Notes under the pieces: generated by a model
Databases searched by the model: none
What the model was told of the DNA's origin: nothing
What the model saw: the letters and a program-made list of their open reading frames with translations, nothing else
Part shown: piece by piece, positions 17,166 to 25,365 of the stretch
Numbering within the stretch: the first letter of the stretch is position 1
Layout of the letters: each line of letters opens with the position of its first letter
Position numbers and translations under genes: made by a program
Source: CAWHHZ01 sp963829355
GTDB taxonomy: Bacteria > Acidobacteriota > Thermoanaerobaculia > Gp7-AA8 > JAHWKK01
DNA: 64,000 nucleotides
Assembly: GCA_963829355.1 (NCBI GenBank)
Contig: CAWHHZ010000021.1
Span: 423,351-487,350 of the forward strand
Direction of reading: 5' to 3'

Positions 17166-19346
17166 TCACTCCACCCGGCTGATCTCGATCCCCGTGTAGA
17201 AGTGCTTGACGATCTGCTCGGCCGTGTAGCCGCGGAACGCCATTCCGTAGGCGCCGACCTGGCACATGCCGGTTCCGTGTCCCCAGCCCTTGCCGAAGAA
17301 CGTGAAGCGTGGAACACCGTTCGGGTCTTCGGAGCGGATGAATGTGAAGAGATTGTCGGGGACGTTCAGGCTCCATCGGACTGGGATGCCTTCCAGCCTC
17401 GTGCGGCCACCCTTTGCGTCGATGACGTCGAGCGCCTCGATGCGGCCCGCCTCATCGCGTGAGATCGGAACGAGATCGGCCACGGAATCGATGGGACGAC
17501 GGCGGCGGATCGACTCCGCAAGCTCGTCGGCGGAGTAACTGCGTACCCAGCTCGAGTATGACGAGGTCCGGTCAAACGCGGCACCGTCATAGTTCGCTTC
17601 GATCACGACGGCTCTGACGCGTCCTTCACGATCGTGAAAAACCTGGGCCCGGTCACTGATGAGCACATGCACGATTTCCTGTTCTCTCGTGACATCAGAG
17701 ATCGATCGGAACACCCGCGTCTCCTGCGGGATCGTGAACGTACGGCGTTTCCCCTCCGCCCGGAGTGCCACGGTCTGTCCACTGAGCGATGCGATCTTTC
17801 CGCGCGCCTGCCGGATTGCGGCCTGCTGTTCGAGCCATCCGTAGAGGATCGCCTGCAGCTCGTCCTTCGACATCGCTTCCGCGAGAGACTTCTGGTCGAG
17901 CAGTTGAGCCGGACCGAGCCTGTACTTGTTGATGAACGCTCCCGCTTTCGCGGCGGGCAGCGTCGTCTGGATCTCCGGATAGAAATACCCGATGTCCTCG
18001 GGAAGAAGCAGAGGCTCCTGCAGATCCGCAAGAGCGAGGGTCTGGCCGAGATACTCGAGAACCGCTCCCCGTCTCAGCGAGCCGAGACTGAAGCCCTTCG
18101 GCTGCTCGTAGCCCGCGAGAGAGGAGGCCGCGGTGACCGACCGCTCGGCTGTGGCGGCGGTCCATCGCTCGTCATCAGAGAGGCCTGCGAACGCCCTGAA
18201 GATTGCTGCATTGAGCTCGACGTGATCGAGCGCCGCGGAGTCGTGCCGTCCTGCAAGCTCCACGTAATCATTCTCGACACAGCGCACGTGACGCAGATAC
18301 GGCTCGTTCCGGTTCGGGAACATCGTCGAGACATCTGAGGTCTCACCGCCGCAGGTCGAGGTGAAGAGCGCATCGATCGGTTCACCCTGCCAGGTGAGGA
18401 TCATGCCGGCAGTCTCCTCGACCGCCTGGTTGCTGAGCGGATGTTCGGCCTCGTACCCTTCGTACACCTGACACGCCGGTGTCGGGCAGATGTCGTAACC
18501 CTCCCGCTCATAGTCGCCCCGGCGCTTGATCACATACGTCCTCGCTGCCAGCGCCTGCGCCTTGAGCGCTTCGAGCTCGTCGTAAACCGCGGGGCCGAGC
18601 TCCTTCGGCACCACACCTTTCACATAGTCCTCGAGGTTGAGGACGTTGATCCCGTTGAGCAGACCCCGGTCGTTGATGTGCGCGATCGCTGCTCCCCGGT
18701 AGCGAGTTCCGTCGATCGCGATCGTTTCGCTGGTGGCCGGAACGATGATGAGGGACCGGGTATCGAAGGTCCGCTGCTCTCCCTCATCGTCGACTACTCG
18801 AACGATCGGATCGAATGAGGCGGCGGCGGGGAGCTTCGTCACGAAAATGTCGTTGCCGTAGCCGTTGCTGATCAGTTGTTCGCGGAGCCCCGTCGCCTCC
18901 GACTGCTCCATGAACCTGCCGGCGAAGATTCGGTGCAGCCCGCTCGCGCTGTCCACGATCAGGGTCGGATGCCCCGCGGCCTCGAGACGGGTCGCGAGAT
19001 CCCTGGCGCTGGCAGCGTCCGCCAGAGATGCGATCTGAACGGCGTACTCGACAGATCCTTCAGGGCGGGGTGCGAGAACGCTAAAACCGCGCGCGGTGTG
19101 GAGTGGTGCTCCCTCTCCCGGGAATAACAGATAGCCGCCGTCCAGGCGGGGAAAGGTCATCTGCGCCTGATCGGTCGCGAGACCGACGCGGATTCGAGGC
19201 GGCTCCGGAAGCGGGACGGAGCCCGTTCGAACTTCGAAACCGTCACCGCTCGAGATCACCCTCGGTTGATCCGGCGAGGTCGGAGCGGTCGTCGTTGTGC
19301 AGGCTGTCAGCAGGAAAAGAGTGAAGAGGGGGGCGAGTCGTTTCAT
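17166..19346 (-). CDS. SpoIID/LytB-domain lipoprotein with SPOR domain
   Basis: 726 residues. A signal peptide ends in the lipobox LLTAC, so it is lipid-anchored in the envelope. A SPOR peptidoglycan-binding domain (YAVQIASLADAASARDLATRL...IFAGRF) lies at about 95-165. The SpoIID domain follows, with VKGVVPKEL, LKAQALAARTY, FTSTCGGETSDV and the C-terminal GKGWGHGTGMCQVGAYGMA signature. SpoIID proteins are lytic transglycosylases acting on peptidoglycan stripped of stem peptides, which SPOR domains also bind. ATG 19346 has GGAG 7-8 bases upstream. It is last in a three-gene run with the membrane protein and the DnaC-like ATPase (44-base gap). Confidence 0.9.
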   Translation of the reverse strand: MKRLAPLFTLFLLTACTTTTAPTSPDQPRVISSGDGFEVRTGSVPLPEPPRIRVGLATDQAQMTFPRLDGGYLLFPGEGAPLHTARGFSVLAPRPEGSVEYAVQIASLADAASARDLATRLEAAGHPTLIVDSASGLHRIFAGRFMEQSEATGLREQLISNGYGNDIFVTKLPAAASFDPIVRVVDDEGEQRTFDTRSLIIVPATSETIAIDGTRYRGAAIAHINDRGLLNGINVLNLEDYVKGVVPKELGPAVYDELEALKAQALAARTYVIKRRGDYEREGYDICPTPACQVYEGYEAEHPLSNQAVEETAGMILTWQGEPIDALFTSTCGGETSDVSTMFPNRNEPYLRHVRCVENDYVELAGRHDSAALDHVELNAAIFRAFAGLSDDERWTAATAERSVTAASSLAGYEQPKGFSLGSLRRGAVLEYLGQTLALADLQEPLLLPEDIGYFYPEIQTTLPAAKAGAFINKYRLGPAQLLDQKSLAEAMSKDELQAILYGWLEQQAAIRQARGKIASLSGQTVALRAEGKRRTFTIPQETRVFRSISDVTREQEIVHVLISDRAQVFHDREGRVRAVVIEANYDGAAFDRTSSYSSWVRSYSADELAESIRRRRPIDSVADLVPISRDEAGRIEALDVIDAKGGRTRLEGIPVRWSLNVPDNLFTFIRSEDPNGVPRFTFFGKGWGHGTGMCQVGAYGMAFRGYTAEQIVKHFYTGIEISRVE

Positions 19347-19390
19347 GATGATCTCCGGTTTGCGGGAGCCGGTGCCGCGAGTGACCCGGC

Positions 19391-20359
19391 TCAGGTCGTC
19401 GTGGAGGGCGGAGTTGCAAGAGAGGCGCCCTGAGCGGAGTGTTCCGTCGACTCGTTTACGATGGTCGCAAAGCAGGCCATGAGCCATGCGCCGGCGACGA
19501 CGGAGATGACGGTCTGGATGACGGAGAAGACGATCTGGATCGGAACGAGAAGGAGCGCGATCTCACCGACGTTCGAGCCCATCTCGAAGCCGAACTGCGC
19601 GGCGAACGATACCCCCGCAAGCCCGAAGGTCACGGCGAACATCAGTACGAGCAGCACGATAACCTTGACGAAGTTGCTCATCAGTATGGACAAGCCGCGC
19701 CGCAGGGGAGCGAGTATGCGGCCCCCCTCCCGGACGCAGGTGATGATCGCCAGCTCCGTCCAGATATGGACGACGATACTTCCGCCGATCGCCACGCCCA
19801 CCCAGCCGACGATGATCGCGCAGGCGGCAAAGCCGGCCTCGGGGCGCCCATCGGCCGCGATCAGCAGCGGAACGACGAGCAGAAGTGGCAGCAGAAGAAG
19901 GATGGTCCAGATCCCCCACGTCAGATTGTAGAGCACGAAGATCGGCCACCAGGTTCGCCTTCCGTGCAGCAGCCATCGATCCGGACTGAAGACGGCAAGT
20001 TGCCGGCGGATCCAGTTCGCCCGTGGCGCGGCACGATCGGCATCCAGATAGATCCCCGCGACACCGCCGGTGATGAAGGAGTGAATCGCCACTGCGACCG
20101 CGATGATCAAAGTGAGGACGATGATGAAGATACCGATGACGATCGCATTGGACAGCAGCCAGTCGATCATCTCGCCCTGGTCGTCGATCAACTCGATCCC
20201 GGTCATCGTGCCGCTGTAGATGGCAAACATCACGATCGGAACGATCGCCGCGAGCACGACCATCGTCACGGCAACGCTCCCCGCGATGCGGATGAGCAGG
20301 AGTTGCCAGTTTGCAATCGCGTTGTCGAAGCCTCGCTGGATGAGCGCCGAGATCGTCAT
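19391..20359 (-). CDS. Polytopic membrane protein, unknown function
   Basis: 322 residues with about six predicted membrane segments. It starts with an amphipathic MTISALIQRGFDNAI helix, followed by long hydrophobic stretches such as ILLLLPLLLVVPLLI and VIVLLVLMFAVTFGLAGV. The layout resembles the DUF4013/DUF7847 glycerophosphoryl-diester-type membrane domains, but I cannot assign a family. The ATG overlaps the stop of the ATPase gene (ATGA). The SpoIID gene follows 44 bases later, so it is probably co-transcribed with it. Confidence 0.75.
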   Translation of the reverse strand: MTISALIQRGFDNAIANWQLLLIRIAGSVAVTMVVLAAIVPIVMFAIYSGTMTGIELIDDQGEMIDWLLSNAIVIGIFIIVLTLIIAVAVAIHSFITGGVAGIYLDADRAAPRANWIRRQLAVFSPDRWLLHGRRTWWPIFVLYNLTWGIWTILLLLPLLLVVPLLIAADGRPEAGFAACAIIVGWVGVAIGGSIVVHIWTELAIITCVREGGRILAPLRRGLSILMSNFVKVIVLLVLMFAVTFGLAGVSFAAQFGFEMGSNVGEIALLLVPIQIVFSVIQTVISVVAGAWLMACFATIVNESTEHSAQGASLATPPSTTT

Positions 20360-21063
20360 ATCGTCCGGCGCGGATTCCTGCGGTAGTCGTCTCCCTGCAT
20401 GATGACGGGTTCGGTCATCTCGTGAAGGCGGCTGCGGAGACGCTGCCCGATCCTTGCTTCGAGAGTTTCGTCTTTCGAGGATGCATCCGAGTAGTTCGTC
20501 GTGAAGATCGTCACCCGATCCTCGTTGTAGCGGGAGTTGATGACGTAGTACAGGGTTTCCTGGACGAAGCTGGTCGGCTTCTGAGAGCCGAGCTCGTCGA
20601 GCACGAGAAGATCCGCATCGATCAGCGGCCGGAGAAGTTCGGATTTGCTTGGCGATTCGTCCGAGTCGAACGACGCATGAATCTCCTGGATCAGATCCTG
20701 GAAGTTCCGGAACATCAGCTTCCCCGACTTCTCCTGCTCGATGATCTCGAGCAGGATCGCCACGGCGAGATGCGTCTTGCCGGCCCCGCAACCGCCCATG
20801 AAAAGCAGACCCTTGTCCGCACTCGGCCAGCAGTCGATCAGCTCCTGCGCCGTTCGGCGCGCTCGGGAGAGGCTGACGTTACCTCGGTCGTAGAACGATC
20901 CTAGCCGGCAATGAAGATAGCGCTTCGGAATCGACGCGCCCGCAACACGCTGCGCCTTCCGCCGGTCAGCCTGACAGACACACGGACTCGACCGGAACGC
21001 ATCCTCCCCCAGCTTCCATCCCGTCCCATCACACTCGGGACACTCGATTTTCATCTCGATCAT
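20356..21063 (-). CDS. DnaC/IstB-like AAA+ ATPase (helicase-loader type)
   Basis: 235 residues. An N-terminal zinc-finger-like CPECDGTGW...CVC segment precedes an AAA+ core with Walker A GGCGAGKTH, Walker B LLVLDELG and a sensor-1-like TTNYS. This arrangement matches DnaC/DnaI-type replicative helicase loaders and IstB proteins. With no IstA nearby, a loader is likelier than a transposition helper. ATG 21063 is chosen to include the zinc motif; ATG 21054 is an alternative. It overlaps the downstream membrane protein gene. Confidence 0.82.
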   Translation of the reverse strand: MIEMKIECPECDGTGWKLGEDAFRSSPCVCQADRRKAQRVAGASIPKRYLHCRLGSFYDRGNVSLSRARRTAQELIDCWPSADKGLLFMGGCGAGKTHLAVAILLEIIEQEKSGKLMFRNFQDLIQEIHASFDSDESPSKSELLRPLIDADLLVLDELGSQKPTSFVQETLYYVINSRYNEDRVTIFTTNYSDASSKDETLEARIGQRLRSRLHEMTEPVIMQGDDYRRNPRRTI

Positions 21064-21501
21064 CGCTTCAATCTTAACAGGTAGTAGTTCGTAAGCTCGC
21101 AACACATCCAGGTCAGCACCAGCACTCTCCCTCCGCGTCCAGGAGAGGCTCGGGGCGAGCGCCGAGGACCTGGATTCCAGGCGGGAAACTGAATCCGAAT
21201 CGACAACTCGAGCAAGAAGAAAAGCAGAGACTCATTTCAGGGGACGCTACATCTTTCGAACTGCGACCAGCTCGCGTTCGTTCCTGGTGCCCAGACTCCT
21301 AAAACGGCTGGTGCCAGCGCCCTCTCCCTCTCCCTCTGGGAGAGGGCCGGGGTGAGGGCCGAGGACGTCAATTCAAGGGAGAACCGTTTATTCAAATGCC
21401 AGCTCATCGATAAGCCGGCTGCATCTTTCAGCTGCATCCGCACACTCCTTAAGCTCCCGCCAGACGCGTGCATCGCCGCTCGTTCCAGCGGCCTTCTCTC
21501 C
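21064..21501. repeat. Non-coding gap with GC-rich repeat stubs
   Basis: No gene is seen between the ATPase and purC. The gap holds CCCTCTCCC/GGGAGAGGGCCGGGGTGAGGG-type palindromic sequence (about 21318-21360) and a related stub near 21127-21168 (AGGAGAGGCTCGGGGCGAG). These look like dispersed intergenic repeats. Confidence 0.5.
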
Positions 21502-22446
21502 TTAGAGGGAGAGAGAGTCTCGATACTTCTCAACCCAGCTCCTCCAGCTCCACCTGCCGCCGGTCAATTTCCGGTACGCCTCGGCGTAGCGCTCACGCGT
21601 TCCCTGCACGACCTCGGCGGGGAGCTCAGGCGCAGGAGGGGTCTTGTCCCATTCGGTCGACTCGAGGAAATCGCGCACGTACTGCTTGTCGAACGAAGGC
21701 GGCGAAATGCCGACTCCGTATCCTTCGACGGGCCAGAAACGGGACGAATCGGGAGTGAGCGCTTCGTCGATCCACACCAGCCCACCCTCTGAGTCGACGC
21801 CAAACTCGAACTTCGTGTCCGCAATGATGATCTCGCGCCTCGCCGCGTACTCCGCCGCGCGTTCATAGATCGCGATCGTCAGCTCGCGCAGCTCTGCTGC
21901 CCGCTCCCCACCGATCTCCGTCTCCACTCTCGCGAACGGGATGTTCTCGTCATGCCCCTCCTCGGCTTTGGTGGCCGGTGTGAAGATTGACCGCGGCAAT
22001 CGGCTCGCCGACTCCAGCCCCCCGGGCAGCTCGATGCCGCACACCGCGCCGGTCCGCTGGTAATCCTTCAGACCAGAGCCGATCAGATAGCCGCGGGCGA
22101 CACACTCGATCGGGATCACTTCCGTCTTGCGAACGATCACTGAACGATCTCGCAACTCTTCGTGTTGCCGGATCTCGGGAGGAAAGCGGTCGAAGTCTGT
22201 TTCGATCAGGTGATTGCGGACGTCGTCGAACTGCCGGAACCAGAAGTTCGAGAGTTGGGTGAGAATCACTCCCTTGCCGGCGATCCCTGGCGAGAGCACG
22301 ACGTCGAACGCCGAGATCCGGTCGGTTGCGACGAGCAGGAGCATCTCGCCCAGATCGTAGACGTCGCGGACCTTTCCACGGCGGTGGAGTGGGAAGGGGA
22401 GGTCAGTAGTGGCGAGCGGGCGTCCCGGAATCTTCAGTGCACTCAT
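21502..22446 (-). CDS. purC: Phosphoribosylaminoimidazole-succinocarboxamide synthase
   Basis: 314 residues. SAICAR synthetase joins aspartate to CAIR in purine synthesis. Signatures include GKVRDVYDLG, VATDRISAFDVVL, IECVARGYLIGSGLKDYQRTG and IIADTKFEFGVD with DEALTPDSSRFWP. The length suits the longer, eukaryote-like or bacterial class II forms (about 300). Its ATG directly follows the stop of the upstream 776-residue gene (TGAATG), so it should be translated by reinitiation or coupling. The frame is intact. Confidence 0.97.
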   Translation of the reverse strand: MSALKIPGRPLATTDLPFPLHRRGKVRDVYDLGEMLLLVATDRISAFDVVLSPGIAGKGVILTQLSNFWFRQFDDVRNHLIETDFDRFPPEIRQHEELRDRSVIVRKTEVIPIECVARGYLIGSGLKDYQRTGAVCGIELPGGLESASRLPRSIFTPATKAEEGHDENIPFARVETEIGGERAAELRELTIAIYERAAEYAARREIIIADTKFEFGVDSEGGLVWIDEALTPDSSRFWPVEGYGVGISPPSFDKQYVRDFLESTEWDKTPPAPELPAEVVQGTRERYAEAYRKLTGGRWSWRSWVEKYRDSLSL

Positions 22447-24777
22447 TCAGATCAGTTCCTCGACCCGGTTCCCGAGCAGGAAGGCCTGGAAGCGGGGGCG
22501 TTTTCGTAGCGGCTCGATCGGAACCGGTGGCTGGTTCTCGTGCTCTGCCAGCTTCCGGTAGAGCTCGCACAGTGAGTGTTTTCTCGATTCGATGGTTTCG
22601 GCTCGCAGAGGCTGTTCGATCCCGAGGAGCTGCTGCAGATCCGATCCCGCCAGTCGCACGGGGCGCTCGAGCATATTGTTCTGCCGGCTCCATCTTCCGA
22701 GCATGATGAGCGAATCATCCGAGTTCTCGACCGAGCAGAGAGCGATCCCTTCTTCGGCCATCGCCTGTTCTTCGAGTACTGGCGTGGCTGCGAGCTGTGG
22801 CTTCTTCCTCGTTTTTTGAACATCATCCATGTATTGCTGGCGCATCAGGGTGAGGAGTCCATCCTTCGAGTCGAGGTCCTCAATCGTACAACGCTCGCCG
22901 GCAAATGGGACGATCTCGGCGACCTCGACTTTGTCGAGCCCCTTGAGCGCCACCTGACCCAGAAGACGGAAGCCGACCGTGGTCACGCCCTCGATCCCGG
23001 GATCGAATCCGATGTAGCGGCCCCACCTGCATTCGATCGCCTTGAGTCTCGCCATGCCCGCTTCACTCAGCTCGATGGCGAGCTGTTCGATCAGCGAGAG
23101 CGATGCGACGATTCCCTCGTTGATGAGATTGCCATTCGGATCCATGTATGCGTAGAACTCGCGGTCGCTGTCCTGGTCGAGCTCACCCGCCGTGGTGCGA
23201 AGGACTGGTGCGAAGAATCGCGTGACTTCCTCTTCGTTGTAGCCATGCGCAATCAGGTACTGCTGGATGTCGGCGATGGCCTGAGTCGACTTGCCGGTTG
23301 TCAGCCGCGACAGCTCGACGATTCCCGGTCCGTAGAATTCAACGAGTGGCTGATCCGAGGTCGAGCTGGAGCCAAGCGGAAGCAGGCGGTAGTAGCCGTA
23401 GTTGAGCGCAATCCGAAGACCCTTGTCGAAGACGAATCCCCGGTTGCAGAGATCTCCGTAGAGCCGTTGCATCTCGACAGCCGACACGATCATGCGGAGC
23501 GCGCGGCGGGAGGTGTAGAACGCGCCGTCGCCGAGAAACTTCTCGAACTTGAGGAGGTGACCGCTCGTGATTGTGTCGAGCTTTTTCTGGAACATGAACA
23601 TCTGCCGGTACGAGTTGATCTCCTTTTTCACACCGCCGCGTGCGATCTCGCCGAGCGTCTGCGAAAAGCTGCTCAGGTCGTACACGAGCCCGAAGCGGTA
23701 AACGATCGGATCGAGTACGCCGACGCGCCCGAAGTCGACCGGTCTGGTCGAGCGGGAGTAGAGAATCGACGAGTCGTGGGCGTCGACGACGTCTCCCTTT
23801 TCATTGCGGTCCATCCAAACGACACCATCGCGGACCCGTCTGAGAATGTCCCACTCGATGATGTGCTCGTAGAGCGAATTGATCCGCGCGCGCGTGACGT
23901 CGTCAACCAGTGCGCGGATCTCCGGGTGGTTGAACAGGTAGTCGCGCAGCTCGGACTCGAGAAGACTCTGGCGGTCGATCTCCGCTGATGCTCCGAGGCG
24001 ACCCATCGTATAGCGGAACGTTTCGCTCTGACGGCTCATGGTCCGGCTCTGGGAGATGATCGCGTCGATCGCCTCGAAGAGCTCCCTGGCGTCCTGTCTG
24101 AGGTAGCCGTTGACGTAGTGTCGTGTCTCGTTGAGGTCGCGGCTCAACTCGGGTGTGGCGAAGATCAGGACGTTTTTCAGCAGCAGGTTGAACGTCTCGA
24201 GGTTGCGTTCCTCCTCGCCGTCGAGCATCGGGTTCAGTCTCGCGGCAAGCTCCTCCATGCCGCGACGCATCGTCGTAGCCCATCGATTGTAGATTCGGTA
24301 GAGGATCGAGGCGCCTTTGTCGCGGCCGAGCGCGACGCCGAGATCGCCGAGCTTCGAGGGTATCGAGCCGAAATGTTTGGCGAGCTGCTCTGAGTGAACG
24401 AGCCAGAACACCGCGTGATAATCGGCGAGGAAGTTCGAGAGCATCGCATTCTCGACGATTTTGAGAACGTAACGCGAGTAGTTGCGGAATACCTCGCGTG
24501 CCGCTTCTTTCGCACCAGCGACGCCGGCGACCGATTCGATCTCTCGTGCGATCCAGTGCGCGAGGTGTTCCTCGACCTGCGCGATGACGGGGGAGACGGC
24601 GATTGGAAAGCCCTGGCTCGGGGCCTGTGTCTCGTCGAGGCCGAAGATCTGATAAGGGTTCGGCAGCAGGTCGCGCAACCGCCGGGATGACTCGACGGTT
24701 CGGATGACCTGCTCTCGAGGCGTCATCCCGTAGGAATCGGCCCGCACTTCCAGATAAGACACGAGGGGATGCGGCAT
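22447..24777 (-). CDS. Large cytosolic protein with degenerate class III cyclase-like region
   Basis: 776 residues; no family recognised overall. The N-terminal 340 residues are helical and charged. Residues about 355-500 follow the order of a class III nucleotidyl cyclase domain: VYDLSSFS with Asp367 at the first metal position, KFLGDGAF with Asp417 at the second, GLRIALNYG, then YGPGIVELSRL. This is a pattern match and may be a catalytically dead regulator. The C-terminal 270 residues are unassigned. There is no signal peptide or membrane segment. ATG 24777 is chosen because upstream sequence is repetitive. purC follows with no gap. Confidence 0.6.
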   Translation of the reverse strand: MPHPLVSYLEVRADSYGMTPREQVIRTVESSRRLRDLLPNPYQIFGLDETQAPSQGFPIAVSPVIAQVEEHLAHWIAREIESVAGVAGAKEAAREVFRNYSRYVLKIVENAMLSNFLADYHAVFWLVHSEQLAKHFGSIPSKLGDLGVALGRDKGASILYRIYNRWATTMRRGMEELAARLNPMLDGEEERNLETFNLLLKNVLIFATPELSRDLNETRHYVNGYLRQDARELFEAIDAIISQSRTMSRQSETFRYTMGRLGASAEIDRQSLLESELRDYLFNHPEIRALVDDVTRARINSLYEHIIEWDILRRVRDGVVWMDRNEKGDVVDAHDSSILYSRSTRPVDFGRVGVLDPIVYRFGLVYDLSSFSQTLGEIARGGVKKEINSYRQMFMFQKKLDTITSGHLLKFEKFLGDGAFYTSRRALRMIVSAVEMQRLYGDLCNRGFVFDKGLRIALNYGYYRLLPLGSSSTSDQPLVEFYGPGIVELSRLTTGKSTQAIADIQQYLIAHGYNEEEVTRFFAPVLRTTAGELDQDSDREFYAYMDPNGNLINEGIVASLSLIEQLAIELSEAGMARLKAIECRWGRYIGFDPGIEGVTTVGFRLLGQVALKGLDKVEVAEIVPFAGERCTIEDLDSKDGLLTLMRQQYMDDVQKTRKKPQLAATPVLEEQAMAEEGIALCSVENSDDSLIMLGRWSRQNNMLERPVRLAGSDLQQLLGIEQPLRAETIESRKHSLCELYRKLAEHENQPPVPIEPLRKRPRFQAFLLGNRVEELI

Positions 24778-24779
24778 TG

Positions 24780-24900
24780 CGGAGCCGAGTATAGTTGCTG
24801 AACGGAGAATGCTGAACGGAGAATGCTGAATGCCGAATGATGAATGGCGAATGGAGCGCCGGCTCACACCCGGCGGAGCGCCGGCACCCCTGCCGGCAGA
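24780..24900. repeat. Short GCTGAA(T/C)GGAGAAT-type repeats and a GC-rich hairpin
   Basis: Irregular repeats of GAATGCTGAACGGA type (about 24800-24850) are followed by GAGCGCCGGC/GCCGGC inverted segments (about 24853-24898). They belong to the same class as the composite elements but are one-sided. No gene is seen. Confidence 0.5.
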
Positions 24901-24970
24901 AGTCTCCCGCAAATTTTCCGCTTCCCGTGAATAAATCGCCCCGGGCCGGGGTTAGTCAAACGCGCAAGAC

Positions 24971-25045
<75 letters not shown>

Positions 25046-25061
25046 GTCTTTTCAACAAGTC

Positions 25062-25090
25062 AGCCGATCCCGCGAGGGGTCGGCTTTTTT
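25062..25090 (+). terminator. Rho-independent terminator after tRNA-Thr
   Basis: The stem AGCCGATCCC/GGGGTCGGCT (one G-U pair) with a GCGA loop is followed by six T, 17 bases past the tRNA 3' end. Confidence 0.9.
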
Positions 25091-25365
25091 GTTGTGCGGA
25101 TGGGGATTCCTGGACCGGGGCGGCGCGCCTCCCGGGAACGATCCGGCCCGCCGTATCGTCCAATGCAACGAACAGCCGTGTCACGATTCGGAAAAGCGAT
25201 ATTGATTCGGCTTTCCGTGTACGGTTTTTTGGACATCCCCTTGTCGCAGCTCTGCTAAGTGATTGAAAAATCAGTACAACCGTTGGTGCCAGGCTGTGGC
25301 GACCCGATTGCTCAGCGGGATCTCTTTCATACGGCTTTCTTACGTAGTATGGAGGATGATCCGAG
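25091..25365. other. Leader region of the TonB receptor gene
   Basis: 275 bases without a gene. It contains a weak hairpin CGGAAAAGC/GGCTTTCCG followed by a T-rich stretch (about 25176-25232). A GGAGG ribosome site lies at about 25351. No clear promoter or riboswitch fold was recognised. Confidence 0.3.

Noticed and set aside
20356..21063. IstB transposition helper (IS21)
   Set aside because: No IstA gene, no terminal repeats, and the N-terminal zinc-finger-like region and operon context favour a helicase-loader type.
22576..23988. 470-codon open frame on the + strand
   Set aside because: Antisense to the 776-residue gene, with no recognisable domain; its composition is a shadow of the GC-rich codon pattern on the other strand.
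25091..25365. Riboswitch (for example cobalamin) ahead of the TonB receptor
   Set aside because: No B12-box-like or other conserved core was recognised; only a weak hairpin is present.
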